Shown here piece by piece: positions 9,042-18,405 of a DNA stretch of 64,000 nt. The position numbers and the translations under genes were made by a program. The first letter of the stretch is position 1, and every line of letters starts with the position of its first letter. The stretch comes from Fructilactobacillus cliffordii (GTDB lineage: Bacteria > Bacillota > Bacilli > Lactobacillales > Lactobacillaceae), in assembly GCF_024029355.1 (NCBI RefSeq), contig NZ_CP097117.1, positions 1,395,402-1,459,401 of the forward strand, written 5' to 3'. The notes beneath the pieces are model-generated. The model did no database searches, was not told the DNA's origin, and worked only from the letters and a program-made list of their open reading frames with translations.

Positions 9042-9596
9042 ATGCGGATTATTGCAGGGACTTACGGGGGACGCAAATTACATCCGGTTCCAGGAAATAA
9101 GACCCGCCCAACGACTGACAAGGTACGAGAATCGATTTTTAATATGATTGGACCATATTTTCATGGTGGCATTTTCTTGGACCTCTTTGCCGGTTCAGGA
9201 GCTGTCGCTTTGGAGGCTTTATCACGAGGAATGCAACGTGCGGTTTTAGTCGATCGTCAGTTTGCGGCCATTAAAACGATTAAACAAAACGCAGCGATGG
9301 TTAACGACCCAGACCAAACGGTGATCGTGTGGAAGATGCCAGCGGAAAAGGCATTGCAAACCTTAGCTCAGCAAGACAATCGGTTTGACGTTATTTTTTT
9401 GGATCCGCCGTACGCAGCCCAACAAATGACCAATCAATTGGCAGAAATTTGGGATTTACACTTACTCCGACCGAAAGGGCTGGTGATTTGTGAAACCGAC
9501 CATACAGCTGATCTAAAAGCAGTAGAACATTACGAACTCATACGGCAGAAAGATTACGGTTTGACGTTAGTCACCATCTATCAAGGAAAGGAATAA
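9042..9596 (+). CDS. rsmD: 16S rRNA (guanine966-N2)-methyltransferase
   Basis: Transfers methyl from S-adenosylmethionine to N2 of G966 in 16S rRNA. 184 residues. The first residues RIIAGTYGGRKL and TRPTTDKVRESIFN are the family signature, DLFAGSGAVALEALSRG binds SAM and FLDPPY is the catalytic motif. It begins 2 bases after ylbG and ends 4 bases before coaD, so the three are translationally linked. Confidence 0.96.
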   Translation: MRIIAGTYGGRKLHPVPGNKTRPTTDKVRESIFNMIGPYFHGGIFLDLFAGSGAVALEALSRGMQRAVLVDRQFAAIKTIKQNAAMVNDPDQTVIVWKMPAEKALQTLAQQDNRFDVIFLDPPYAAQQMTNQLAEIWDLHLLRPKGLVICETDHTADLKAVEHYELIRQKDYGLTLVTIYQGKE

Positions 9597-9600
9597 CATC

Positions 9601-10083
9601 ATGAAAACGGCGGTTTATCCCGGCAGTTTTGATCCGTTAACCAACGGACACTTAAACATTATTAAGCGGGCCAGTGAAATTTTTGACCATGTAATTGTGG
9701 CAATTGGGATGAATCCCAGTAAACAAAGTTTGTTTTCCGTAGATGAACGAATCGCTCTGATTAAGGAAAGTACCCAAGGAATTACCAATGTGAGCGTTGC
9801 TAGTTACAGTGGGTTGACGGCTGAATTCGTGAAGTCACAACACACCAACATTGTAGTGCGCGGAACGCGTGATTCTCGGGATTTTGTGTATGAACAAGAG
9901 ATTGCCAACTTGAATGGTTTACTAGATGAACAAATTGAAACAATTTTATTGTTTGCTAATCGTAATTACGAGTTAATTTCCTCTTCCATGGTGAAAGAAA
10001 TTAATTCGTTTGGTGGAGATGTACATAAGTTTGTACCGGATCCCGTAGCACGGGCACTGCAAGAAAGGAGTAATCATGCGTAA
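9601..10083 (+). CDS. coaD: Phosphopantetheine adenylyltransferase
   Basis: Fourth step of CoA synthesis: 4'-phosphopantetheine plus ATP to dephospho-CoA. 160 residues, the usual length. The nucleotidyltransferase motif YPGSFDPLTNGHLNII is at residues 6-21 (HxGH-type with the Thr/His pair), with VVRGTRDSRDFVYE and the C-terminal ISSSMVKEI motif. Its stop overlaps the start of the next gene by 8 bases. Confidence 0.97.
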   Translation: MKTAVYPGSFDPLTNGHLNIIKRASEIFDHVIVAIGMNPSKQSLFSVDERIALIKESTQGITNVSVASYSGLTAEFVKSQHTNIVVRGTRDSRDFVYEQEIANLNGLLDEQIETILLFANRNYELISSSMVKEINSFGGDVHKFVPDPVARALQERSNHA

Positions 10084-11125
10084 ATTTTGGCAAAAAAATA
10101 AAAAGACGGCTTCGGCCTTCGTCGTGGCGGCCTTTTTAGTGGCCGTGTTATGGTTTTTTTTCTGGCCGTTGAACAAGGTCGTGGAGGCCCCAGGAGAAGC
10201 AATTAACATTCAACCAATGGTTAAAATTAAGGGTGAGAAGCCGCTGAAGCACAACGAGTTTATGATTACAGCGGTTTCCATCTCTCAGGCTCATCCATAT
10301 TCCTACGTTTGGAAAATTTTTGATCCCCACATTGACATTCAGAGCCAGAACTCAGTAACTGGTGGCCAAAATAACGCTGATTTTAACAACGTTCAAAAGG
10401 TTTACATGGACAGTGCGATTAACAACGCGATTACCGTGGGATACCAATACGCGAATCGCTCTGTCACTAAAAGTTACCATGGAGTTTACGTTTTAAACGT
10501 CTTCCCTCAGTCAGACTTTAAGAACCGACTTCGTCCCGCTGATCTGGTGGAATCCGTGAATGGGAAGCAATTGACGAAGAGTACTGAATACGTAAATTAT
10601 ATTAAGAGTTTACCTGAAAATGCCCCGCTGACAATTACTTTTAAGCGCGACGGACACCAGATGGTGGTGAAAGGGCAAAAACGAGAAATTGTAAAGGGAT
10701 TTAATGGAATCGGAATTACTATGATTGATGATATGTCAATTAAGACTGATCCAACTGCTCAAATTCAACCTGGTCAAATTGGAGGTCCTTCTGGTGGTTT
10801 GATGTTTGCCTTGCAAGTTTACAGTCAACTAACGCATAAGCAGTATAACGTTAAAAAGATTGCCGGAACTGGAACGATTGCCACTAACGGTCAAGTGGGT
10901 GAAATTGGTGGGGTAGATAAGAAGATTATTGCTGCCAACAAGAGTGGGGCCAAGGTGTTCTTCTGCCCGTACGTTAAACCTACGAAGATGAACCTGGCCT
11001 TAGAAGAAGGACACAGAACCAACTATCAGGTGGCCAAGGAAACGGCCAAAAAGTACGCACCAGGAATGAAAGTGGTGCCAGTAACGTCGTTTGACCAAGC
11101 CCTACATTATTTAGAAACGCACTAA
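10076..11125 (+). CDS. PDZ-domain Lon-like serine protease (YlbL/SepM type)
   Basis: A 349-residue membrane-anchored protease. One N-terminal membrane segment (residues ~12-29, AFVVAAFLVAVLWFFFW) is followed by a PDZ domain (LRPADLVESVNGKQL, residues ~160-200) and a Lon-type S16 protease domain with the catalytic Ser in GGPSGGLMFAL and the Lys in the segment VDKKIIAANKSGAKVF. Streptococcal SepM trims the competence peptide; the substrate here is unknown. Position after coaD is conserved. Confidence 0.93.
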   Translation: MRKFWQKNKKTASAFVVAAFLVAVLWFFFWPLNKVVEAPGEAINIQPMVKIKGEKPLKHNEFMITAVSISQAHPYSYVWKIFDPHIDIQSQNSVTGGQNNADFNNVQKVYMDSAINNAITVGYQYANRSVTKSYHGVYVLNVFPQSDFKNRLRPADLVESVNGKQLTKSTEYVNYIKSLPENAPLTITFKRDGHQMVVKGQKREIVKGFNGIGITMIDDMSIKTDPTAQIQPGQIGGPSGGLMFALQVYSQLTHKQYNVKKIAGTGTIATNGQVGEIGGVDKKIIAANKSGAKVFFCPYVKPTKMNLALEEGHRTNYQVAKETAKKYAPGMKVVPVTSFDQALHYLETH

Positions 11126-11130
11126 ATTGC

Positions 11131-11168
11131 AAAAAGCTGGTTTTCCTAACGGAAGATTAGCTTTTTTT
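11131..11168 (+). terminator. Terminator of the ftsW-to-protease operon
   Basis: AAAAAGCT..TTTTCC pairs with GGAA..AGCTTTTTTT around TAAC with a small internal mismatch, right after the protease stop. Confidence 0.8.
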
Positions 11169-11199
11169 CGTATCTAATTAAGAGAAAGGGGTGGAAACA

Positions 11200-11880
11200 A
11201 TGGAAAGAATCAGCGAATGGTGGGAGCAGTTAGCTTGGAAATGGAAGGGAAGTTTAGTGGGAGTTGGAGGGTTAGTCGGGTTGCTCTGCGTGGGTATTTT
11301 TTGGTGGAGCAATCAAACGGCAACGCCAGCTCCTGCAATAAAGACGACTCCAGCAACTGCAGTCGCATCCAAGGAAAAAGCTACTGCCAAACCGGTAAAA
11401 GCAAAGCCAACGGGAAATGTGGTGGTTGATGTGAAAGGGGCAGTTAAGCAACCCGGAGTTTATCAAGTGGCACCGGATACAAGGGTCGATAAAATCATCC
11501 AACTGGCTGGGGGATTTTTGGAAAGTGCGGACGCCAATCAGGTCAATCTAGCTCAAAAGGCAACTGATCAAACGATTTTGTACGTGCCCAATCAGGGTGA
11601 GAAACCCCCAGTTGGTCCTAGTAATGCACAGGCTGGTTCAGCAGCTCCAGCAAGTAACGCCGCTACACTGGCTGGATCGGGTAGTACCGGTAAGATTAAT
11701 TTGAATCAGGCAGATGCCACCCAACTCCAGTCGATTTCTGGAGTAGGAGCTAAAAAGGCAGAAAAAATCATTGCGTATCGGCAACAGACTGGGTCGTTTA
11801 AAGCGGTGGATGATCTGAAAAATGTGCCGGGCTTTGGGTCGAAAACAGTTACGCAATTGCAAAATTCCCTAACGGTTTAA
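11200..11880 (+). CDS. comEA: Competence DNA receptor ComEA
   Basis: Membrane-anchored DNA-binding receptor of the transformation pilus system, 226 residues. One N-terminal membrane segment (VGVGGLVGLLCVGIFWW), an Ala/Thr/Lys-rich linker, an SLBB-type domain (VVVDVKGAVKQPGVYQV), a second low-complexity linker and a C-terminal helix-hairpin-helix domain (INLNQADATQLQSISGVGAK and FKAVDDLKNVPGFGSK). The ATG at 11200 follows AGGGG by 8 bases; a GTG at 11191 overlaps that site. First gene of comEA-comEB-comEC. Confidence 0.95.
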   Translation: MERISEWWEQLAWKWKGSLVGVGGLVGLLCVGIFWWSNQTATPAPAIKTTPATAVASKEKATAKPVKAKPTGNVVVDVKGAVKQPGVYQVAPDTRVDKIIQLAGGFLESADANQVNLAQKATDQTILYVPNQGEKPPVGPSNAQAGSAAPASNAATLAGSGSTGKINLNQADATQLQSISGVGAKKAEKIIAYRQQTGSFKAVDDLKNVPGFGSKTVTQLQNSLTV

Positions 11881-11944
11881 TCATGAATCGCAGCGCTTTT
11901 CTTGGTATACTGAAACCATTCGAAGCTAAAATGGAGGAACAGCA

Positions 11945-12427
11945 ATGGCAAACAAGAGAATTCCGTGGGATCAATATTTCATGTTACAAGCAGTCTTAAT
12001 TTCGAGCCGCAGTACCTGTGAAAGGTTGTCCGTGGGAGCAGTTTTAGTGCGGAATAAACGCATTATTGCCGGCGGGTATAATGGTTCTGTCTCTGGTGAT
12101 GATCACTGTATTGATGTGGGTTGTTATCTTGTGAACGGTCATTGCGAGCGGACTATTCATGCTGAAATGAATGCCGTGTTACAGTGTGCCAAGTTTGGAG
12201 AATCAACCGATCAAGCTGAAATTTATGTAACGGATTTTCCGTGTTTGCAATGTACCAAGATGTTACTGCAGGCTGGAATTAAAAAAATTAAGTATCTGCG
12301 TGAATATCACAACAATGAGTACGCAGAACGACTCTTACGTAAAGAGGGTGTGGTGGTCGAAAAAATCGAGCTCGACCATCACCAACTAGAAGATTCACCA
12401 CTGGCTGATTACTTTTCCATTGACTAA
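11945..12427 (+). CDS. comEB: ComEB, dCMP deaminase family protein
   Basis: A 160-residue zinc deaminase of the dCMP deaminase family. The zinc site is HAEMNAVLQ (His and catalytic Glu) and PCLQCTKML (two Cys). CDVGCY-like CIDVGCYLVNGHCERTIHAE is the extended family motif. It is part of the comE locus although it is not needed for DNA uptake in model species. AGGAAC-type site before ATG 11945. Confidence 0.93.
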   Translation: MANKRIPWDQYFMLQAVLISSRSTCERLSVGAVLVRNKRIIAGGYNGSVSGDDHCIDVGCYLVNGHCERTIHAEMNAVLQCAKFGESTDQAEIYVTDFPCLQCTKMLLQAGIKKIKYLREYHNNEYAERLLRKEGVVVEKIELDHHQLEDSPLADYFSID

Positions 12428-12477
12428 CGATTAAACCAAATTTTTTTGTCTTTACGGCCTTTTTATGGGTACTAACG

Positions 12478-14694
12478 ATGTGGACCATGATGGTGGATAT
12501 CCCAAGCGGACTATTTTTAACGGGCATTTGGTTATTGCGAATCTGGCGGCTTCACTTACGCCACTTTTGGTGGTTGAATGTACTCAACTTAGTGATTCCG
12601 CTTACAGTTGGCTGGCAGGCCCAACAGACGGTGCAACACCAAACCCGACAAATGCAAGCACGAGTCGGGCGGGTGCAAACCCTCGAACTGGTTGCTTTTC
12701 CAGATCAAGTGGTTAATACCAAAATGAGTTTGCGTGGGATCGGGGAGTTAGCTAACCACCAACGGATCTTTTTTCACGGGCGGCCCTTAAAAAATCAGGT
12801 TGCATTGCAAACGACGAAGCGAGTTCGGTTGCAAGTTACTGGTACCTTGAGTGTGACCCAAACAGCTTCAAATTGGGGCGCTTTTGATTCACTGGGTTAT
12901 GCGCGCAGCCAGGGAATTAGCGGAGACCTGCAGGTTAGTGATGTCTCGTGCGTGCAACCAGCACCAACTACTAGTCTGACCGGAATGATTCATCAGTGTC
13001 GGGCATGGGGCTTAGCATAAGCAACGTCAATGCCAAAACAATTACGTAGTTACGTGCAGAGTCTTTTGTTTGGGGATCGGACCGCTGAATTTCGGGAGAG
13101 TAGTAGCGGAATTAAGAAATTAAACTTAATTCATTTATTTAGCTTAGCTGGCTTACATGTCTATGTATTGTTGAACCTGTGGATGTGGGTAGCGACGCTG
13201 TTGCATTTCCGTAAGGAAGCGTCCGAATGTGGCGCAATGCTATTGTTACCTTTCTACTGCGGCATGGCTGGTGGGGCAATCGGTTTACTAAGGGCAACCC
13301 TAACCGTGGAACAACGTTACTGGTTTAAACTCGGAAAGTTGAAGAGAAGCGGACTGGATTACTGGTCGTTAACGCTAATGATTTGCTTGTTGCTTAATCC
13401 ATGGAATGTTGGACAACTAGGCTTTCAGCTGTCATTCCTGTTGTCATTTACGATGTATTACTGTCGGGATGCTGGGAACTTGAAAAAAACTATGATTTTA
13501 AACCTCGTGAGTCTGCCGTTATTACTATTTTATTTTTATGAGTGGCATTGGCTGTCGTTGGCAGCTAACCTGATTTTTGTACCGTTATTTACCGGAATCT
13601 TATTTCCGTTAATCTTACTTAATTACGCGTGGCAACTGGTGTTTAAAAGTACCATTTGGGGTACAGAAACCGTGCTGCAGTGGTTTAGCCAGATTACGAA
13701 CTGGTTGGCGACGGCACCGGGTAGTATCACACTGGGTCAACCACCGGGCTGGATAGTCCTGGTGAGCATCATGCTGTTGCTCCTTTTAATGGAGCGGTGG
13801 AGCTGGAAACGGGGCCTCTGCCTCGGTGGATTAGTCGTTGTGACGGTCCTGCTAATTCATTTTCCCCTTACCGGAGAAGTCAGTTTTTTTGATGTGGGGC
13901 AAGGTGATGGCATCTTGGTTCGTGAACCGTTAAATCACTCCGTAACCCTGATTGATACTGGGGGTAAGCCCAACTTCTTTGCTAAACAGGGGCATCCGAC
14001 CGTTCACTTAGCACCGACTACCACGATTCCGTACCTAAAAAGCAAAGGAATTAGCCGGATTGATAACATCTGTTTAAGCCATCAAGACGCGGATCACGTC
14101 GGAGATTTGACCAGTTTCTTAGCCGAGTTTAAGGTGAAACGGGTGTTTATCCCGTGGGGAATGGATCAAAATCAGCATTTTATGCGGAAGATCCAACCGT
14201 ATTTAAACCAGACCCAGTTGCTTAGTGTGAAAGCCGGACAAACGATTCCGGCTACCCGGTTACAGGTGTTACACCCGTTTCGACCGGGCTTAGGCGAAAA
14301 TCAGGATTCGATGGTACTGTATGGACAATTCGGCGGACAAAAATTCCTCTTTACGGGTGATTTGCCGCAGGACGAGGAACATGAACTCTTAAATCATTAT
14401 CCGCAGTTACGAGTGGACGTGTTAAAATTAGGACATCATGGAAGTAAGACCTCGTCAGCGGATGCGTTTATTCAAGTAATTGCGCCTCAAATTGGCATTA
14501 TTTCTGCTGGGCGGAACAATCGGTACGGTCATCCCAATCAAGAGACGCTACTCACTATGCGACGGCATCACGTTCAATTGTTTAATACCCAGACGATGGG
14601 TATGATTCGTTACCAGTATGGTGGCTTATTTCATGAACCTGAATTTGAAACCAAGTGGAAGGAAATTAGGCATGGCAATCAGTCAGATAATTGA
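12478..14694 (+). pseudogene. comEC: comEC, DNA-uptake channel gene broken by an in-frame TAA
   Basis: The two halves, 12478-13020 and 13030-14694, are in one frame and together give the whole ComEC/Rec2 protein (about 739 codons): N-terminal OB-like domain, the polytopic competence domain (LIHLFSLAGLHVYVLL) and the C-terminal metallo-beta-lactamase-like domain (FFDVGQGDGILV, LSHQDADHVGD, KLGHHGSKTS). TAA at 13018-13020, in the context AWGLA-stop-ATSMPKQL, interrupts it; homologues read through here without a break. The frame is also open upstream to 12424, but no ATG, GTG or TTG with a binding site starts it; ATT at 12430 could be a mutated start. DNA uptake is probably lost unless the stop is read through. 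Confidence 0.88.
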
Positions 14695-15694
14695 ACAAAT
14701 TAGTACGGCACCGCAACCTCTGTATTTGGTGATTGGTCGGAGTGACTACTGGGAGAATCAAATTTTATCTCGACTTCAGCAGTTAATTCCAACAGAAGAA
14801 CGGACGATGAATTTTGCCACCTATGATTTGGAGGAAACGTCGTTAGGGGACGCTTTAAACGATGCTCAATCGGTTCCGTTTTTTGGTGACCAACGGGTGG
14901 TTGTGATTCAAAATGCCGCCTTTTTGACGGGCATGAAGGGGAAAGCAACTGGTAAGCAAGAATTAGACGATCTAACTGCTTATTTGCAAAATCCGTCTCC
15001 CGCGACCGTCTTAGTGGTGTTTGCTCCGTATGAAAAGTTAGATAACCGGAAAAAGGTTACTAAACAACTAAAAAAGAGCGCGACGTTGATTGATCTAAAT
15101 GCGATTTCAGAGCGAGAAACGACGGAGTTTGTCCGCCACTTTATTCAAAAACAAGATTATCAAATTGAGCCGGATGCGGTGTCCGAACTGTTTGCGCGCA
15201 CCCAGGGAGATCTGACGTTAATTATGAACGAGCTGCAGAAGCTGTTCTTATTTTGTCGGGAGCAACATGTGATTACTGTGGATGCTGTCAATCAGTTGGT
15301 AGCCAAGTCTACGACGCAAAATGTGTTTGATTTGTCCGATGATCTACTCGCCGGCAAAACTAATACCGCAATTGAGTTTTATCATGAACTGCTGATGCAA
15401 CGCGAAGACCCGATTAAGATCAATGCGCTTTTAGAGTCGCAATTTCGGTTGTTGTTGCAGGTTAAGATTTTACAGCAGCACGGTCAGAGTCAAGCACACA
15501 TGGCGCAAATGCTAAAGGTTCACCCGTACCGAATCAAAATTGCGAGTCGAATGATTGCCCGCTTTTCCGTTTCTTACTTAGAAGAGTCCTTTGCTGCGTT
15601 AGTTGAAATTGAGCACAAACTAAAAAGCAGCACTGTGAATCCCGAACTGCTCTTTGAAATGTTTGCTATTCAATTTAGTCAAAAAAACACTTAG
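14672..15694 (+). CDS. holA: DNA polymerase III delta subunit
   Basis: Clamp-loader subunit that opens the sliding clamp, 340 residues. N-terminal AAA-like domain starts PLYLVIGRSDYWENQIL, followed by DLEETSLGDALNDAQSVPFFGDQRVVVI split over the normal delta motifs, and the C-terminal collar domain with LLEMFAIQF-like end. ATG 14672 has GGAA 12 bases upstream and overlaps the end of comEC by 23 bases, the usual Firmicutes linkage comEC-holA. Confidence 0.94.
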   Translation: MAISQIIEQISTAPQPLYLVIGRSDYWENQILSRLQQLIPTEERTMNFATYDLEETSLGDALNDAQSVPFFGDQRVVVIQNAAFLTGMKGKATGKQELDDLTAYLQNPSPATVLVVFAPYEKLDNRKKVTKQLKKSATLIDLNAISERETTEFVRHFIQKQDYQIEPDAVSELFARTQGDLTLIMNELQKLFLFCREQHVITVDAVNQLVAKSTTQNVFDLSDDLLAGKTNTAIEFYHELLMQREDPIKINALLESQFRLLLQVKILQQHGQSQAHMAQMLKVHPYRIKIASRMIARFSVSYLEESFAALVEIEHKLKSSTVNPELLFEMFAIQFSQKNT

Positions 15695-15716
15695 CAATTT
15701 TGCTAAGTGTTTTTTG
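15681..15716. terminator. Bidirectional terminator between holA and rpsT
   Basis: ACACTTAGCAA (15687-15697) pairs with TTGCTAAGTGT (15700-15710). A7 on the left and TTTTTTGTTTTT on the right make it work for holA and, on the minus strand, for rpsT. Confidence 0.88.
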
Positions 15717-15719
15717 TTT

Positions 15720-15977
15720 TTATAAAGAGTTTTTAACGCGAGCTAAGTGAGCCTTTTTCCGGTTGGCGTTGTTAGCTTTGATGAGACCCTTTGATTTAGT
15801 GTGGTCAATGGCGGAGATGGCGTCCCGGTAGATCCGGTCGATATCTTCAGCACCATTTACACTAGCCTTTTCAAATTTCTTGATGGCACTCCGCATTGAG
15901 TTCTTTTCAGAAGCATTCCGTTTGCGGGCAATTTCGTTGGTCTTCATCCGTTCGATTGCTGATTTAATAACTGGCAT
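15720..15977 (-). CDS. rpsT: 30S ribosomal protein S20
   Basis: A basic 85-residue protein with the S20 pattern: (M)PVIKSAIERMKTNE, SEKNSMRSAIKKFEK and the C-terminal IKANNANRKKAHLARVKN. Binds 16S rRNA early in 30S assembly. GGAGGTG before ATG at 15977. Single gene, convergent with holA and divergent from rpsO. Confidence 0.97.
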   Translation of the reverse strand: MPVIKSAIERMKTNEIARKRNASEKNSMRSAIKKFEKASVNGAEDIDRIYRDAISAIDHTKSKGLIKANNANRKKAHLARVKNSL

Positions 15978-16109
15978 GTTTTATTCACCTCCACTTAGTG
16001 AAATAATCTCATCTATTTCACAGTTTAACAAGCCTAATTATACAAAAAAGTGGCTTTAAATGCAATACTTCGGGGGGATTAAACAAAGAGGGTTGCGTAA
16101 CGAAGCGAA

Positions 16110-16206
16110 AAAGTGTACGCTTAATAGCGTAACTTGTGCTTAGTTTTACGAGTCACTGACGTAATACTCAGAACAAGGGATTAGAAGAAGAAAGGTGGAA
16201 AAGCAA
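16110..16206 (+). promoter_or_regulatory. rpsO 5' leader with two hairpins, possible S15 autoregulation site
   Basis: TACGCT (16116-16121) pairs with AGCGTA (16126-16131) over a TAAT loop, and TTACG (16146-16150) with CGTAA (16160-16164). S15 is known to repress its own mRNA through leader structures in several bacteria; the link here is inference from position alone. A weak TTGCGT/TACGCT promoter with 17-base spacing overlaps the first hairpin. Confidence 0.3.
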
Positions 16207-16476
16207 ATGGCTTTAACTAAAGAAGAAAAGACAGACATCATTAACAAGTACGCTAAACACGAAGGGGACACCGGTTCAACGGAAGTTCAAATCGCGGTTT
16301 TAACTGCTGACATTAATGAAATTAACGAACACATGAAAGTTCACAAGAAGGACTTTCACTCACAACGGGGCTTAATGAAAAAAATTGGTCACCGTCGTAA
16401 CTTATTGGCTTACTTACGTAAAAATGACGTACAAAGCTACCGTGAATTAATTAAGAGTCTAGGCCTTCGTCGTTAA
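16207..16476 (+). CDS. rpsO: 30S ribosomal protein S15
   Basis: An 89-residue S15: [38 protein letters not shown] and the conserved [20 protein letters not shown]. Primary binder of 16S rRNA at the platform. The ATG at 16207 follows AAAGGTGG by 9 bases; an ATG at 16195 would overlap this site. Followed by its own terminator. Confidence 0.97.
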   Translation: MALTKEEKTDIINKYAKHEGDTGSTEVQIAVLTADINEINEHMKVHKKDFHSQRGLMKKIGHRRNLLAYLRKNDVQSYRELIKSLGLRR

Positions 16477-16490
16477 AACGCTGACCTTTT

Positions 16491-16523
16491 AGAGTCCAAC
16501 ACTTGGTGTGGGGCTCTTTTTTT
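16491..16523 (+). terminator. Terminator of rpsO
   Basis: AGAGTCCAACAC (16491-16502) pairs, with G-U pairs, with GTGTGGGGCTCT, followed by TTTTTTT. Confidence 0.85.
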
Positions 16524-16633
16524 CTGCCTAATTTTGGTTGAGTATGTTACACTAGTTACTAGATATATTAGGGACGGCTTGAAGCTTTTGCTTCTGAAAA
16601 TAATTTGAACTAGTAATTTGAGGTGTACAATTA

Positions 16634-18349
16634 ATGAAAAAAAACGTTAAAGTGATTCCCCTTGGTGGGGTTCGTGAAGAGGGGAAAGACCTGTTTGCGA
16701 TTGAAATTAATGGGAGTAGCATTTTTATTTTAGACTGTGGCTCCAAATTTCCGCTTGATGAAATGCTGGGGGTAGATTACGTCATCCCTGATTTCACTTA
16801 TTTACAGGAAAATGCCGATAAGATTGTGGGTGTTTTTCTAACTTCTGGACAATTGGACTCGATTGGTTCGTTACCATACTTCTTAAGTAAATTTGACGTA
16901 CCTGTTTTTGGAACAGAACTGACCATCAAGCTGGCGGAAAAGTTGGTTGCTAAACACAAAAAGGCTAAGAAATTTAATGATTTCCACATCATTAGTGATA
17001 GTAGTGAGATTGTGTTTGATGATGGAACGGTGAGTTTTTTTGGCGTAACTCATTCCATTCCGGACGCAGTGGGGATTGCAATTCAAACAGACCTCGGGAG
17101 TATTGTCTACACCGGGGACTTCAAGTTTGACCAAACGGTTCCTGCAGAGTACCAAGCTGACTATGCTGCCATTGCAGCAGTGGGCAAGCACAAGGTACTA
17201 GCGCTCTTGTGTGATTCTCGCAATGCTGAAGATCAAGGGACAGTTGCTGAAGAGCAGAAGGTCCGAGATTACTTAGTTGATGTCTTTGACTTTCAAGCAA
17301 GTCGAATCATTGTGACTTGTTTGGCAGATCACCTGCTCCGGATCCAAGAAATCATTGACGCCGCGGCAGCCACTGATCGGCGGATTTTCTTTGCTAACGA
17401 CAAATCTAAAGAGATTTTGGATACGGCGTTGGAGCTGGGAAAAGTAACCAATCCAGAACCACACCTGTTCGTGAAATCAGAAAAAGAATTAAATCAATTG
17501 AACCCCGAGCAAGTGATTATTTTACACATCGGGCAACCTGGGGAAGCAATGCGCTCGTTAGAAGATATGGCTAGTCAACGGAATCCCCGAGTTCAGATTC
17601 AAAGTGGGGACTTGGTGTTGCTAGCAACCGATCCGTTCCGTTCGATGGATAATGAATGGGCTAAGACTCGGGACTTAATCTACCAAGATGACGCTACGGT
17701 TGCTAGCATTGGAGAAAATCTAAACCTGGCTAGTGATGCCACGCGCAGCGACATTCAAATGATGACTAGTTTGATTCATCCGGAATACTTTATTCCCGTT
17801 CAAGGGGAATACCACCAACTTCAGGCAGCTGCTGATGCAGTATTTGCTACTGGTTTCCCGGCTGACCGTGTTTTAATGCCAGCCAAGGGTGATGTCATAG
17901 AGTTTGACGAAAAGGGAATGCAGCTGGCACAAGCGGTTTCTGCCTCTGACACTATGATTGATGGAATCGGGGTTGGGGACATTGGTAACATTGTTCTACG
18001 CGATCGTAGTGTGCTAGCCCAGGACGGAGTCTTTATCGCAGTAGTAACCATTGACCGCAAGAAGAAGTTAATTGTGGAAAAGCCTAAGGTAACATCTCGC
18101 GGATTCATCTACTCCCAATCCAATCAAGCGCTTTTAAATGAAGCAGCTGACGTCGTTGAAAAAACGGTGCGTAGCAACTTAGATAACAAAGAATTTGACT
18201 GGGGCTTTCTGAAACAAGATGTCCGTGAGAAGTTAAGTTCCTTTCTTTATAAGAAAACAGATCGGCGACCAGTAATTTTACCGGTAATTATGGAAGTTAA
18301 TCAGCACCATCGTCGGTCAAAGAACGCTAAAAACAAAAAGAAAAAATAA
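16634..18349 (+). CDS. rnjB: RNase J2-type protein lacking the catalytic zinc motif
   Basis: A 571-residue homologue of RNase J1 over its full length (KVIPLGGVREEGKDLFAIE, LGVDYVIPDF, THSIPDAVGIAI, YTGDFKFDQ, VQGEYHQL and the same C-terminal end with DRRPVILPVIMEVN). The zinc motif, HGHEDHIG in RNase J1 of this genome, reads SGQLDSIG here: all three His are replaced, only the Asp stays. HTSGHGG is also missing. It is therefore expected to be inactive alone and to act as partner of RNase J1, as known for J2 of some Firmicutes. Preceded by rpsO. Confidence 0.92.
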   Translation: MKKNVKVIPLGGVREEGKDLFAIEINGSSIFILDCGSKFPLDEMLGVDYVIPDFTYLQENADKIVGVFLTSGQLDSIGSLPYFLSKFDVPVFGTELTIKLAEKLVAKHKKAKKFNDFHIISDSSEIVFDDGTVSFFGVTHSIPDAVGIAIQTDLGSIVYTGDFKFDQTVPAEYQADYAAIAAVGKHKVLALLCDSRNAEDQGTVAEEQKVRDYLVDVFDFQASRIIVTCLADHLLRIQEIIDAAAATDRRIFFANDKSKEILDTALELGKVTNPEPHLFVKSEKELNQLNPEQVIILHIGQPGEAMRSLEDMASQRNPRVQIQSGDLVLLATDPFRSMDNEWAKTRDLIYQDDATVASIGENLNLASDATRSDIQMMTSLIHPEYFIPVQGEYHQLQAAADAVFATGFPADRVLMPAKGDVIEFDEKGMQLAQAVSASDTMIDGIGVGDIGNIVLRDRSVLAQDGVFIAVVTIDRKKKLIVEKPKVTSRGFIYSQSNQALLNEAADVVEKTVRSNLDNKEFDWGFLKQDVREKLSSFLYKKTDRRPVILPVIMEVNQHHRRSKNAKNKKKK

Positions 18350-18353
18350 GGAG

Positions 18354-18390
18354 AAAAGATTTGGGAACTCTCAAGTCTTTTCTTGTTTTA
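18354..18390 (+). terminator. Terminator of rnjB
   Basis: AAAAGATTTG (18354-18363) pairs with CAAGTCTTTT (18372-18381) with one G-U pair, followed by CTTGTTTT. It lies just before the RBS of the next gene, so it may act only partly. Confidence 0.65.
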
Positions 18391-18405
18391 TCGGGGGGTG
18401 TGAAG

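Noticed and set aside
13018..13020. Reassignment of TAA to glutamine
   Set aside because: Many genes in the window end at TAA in the normal place (for example obgE, tig, apt), so TAA is a stop codon here; the two interruptions are better explained as mutations.
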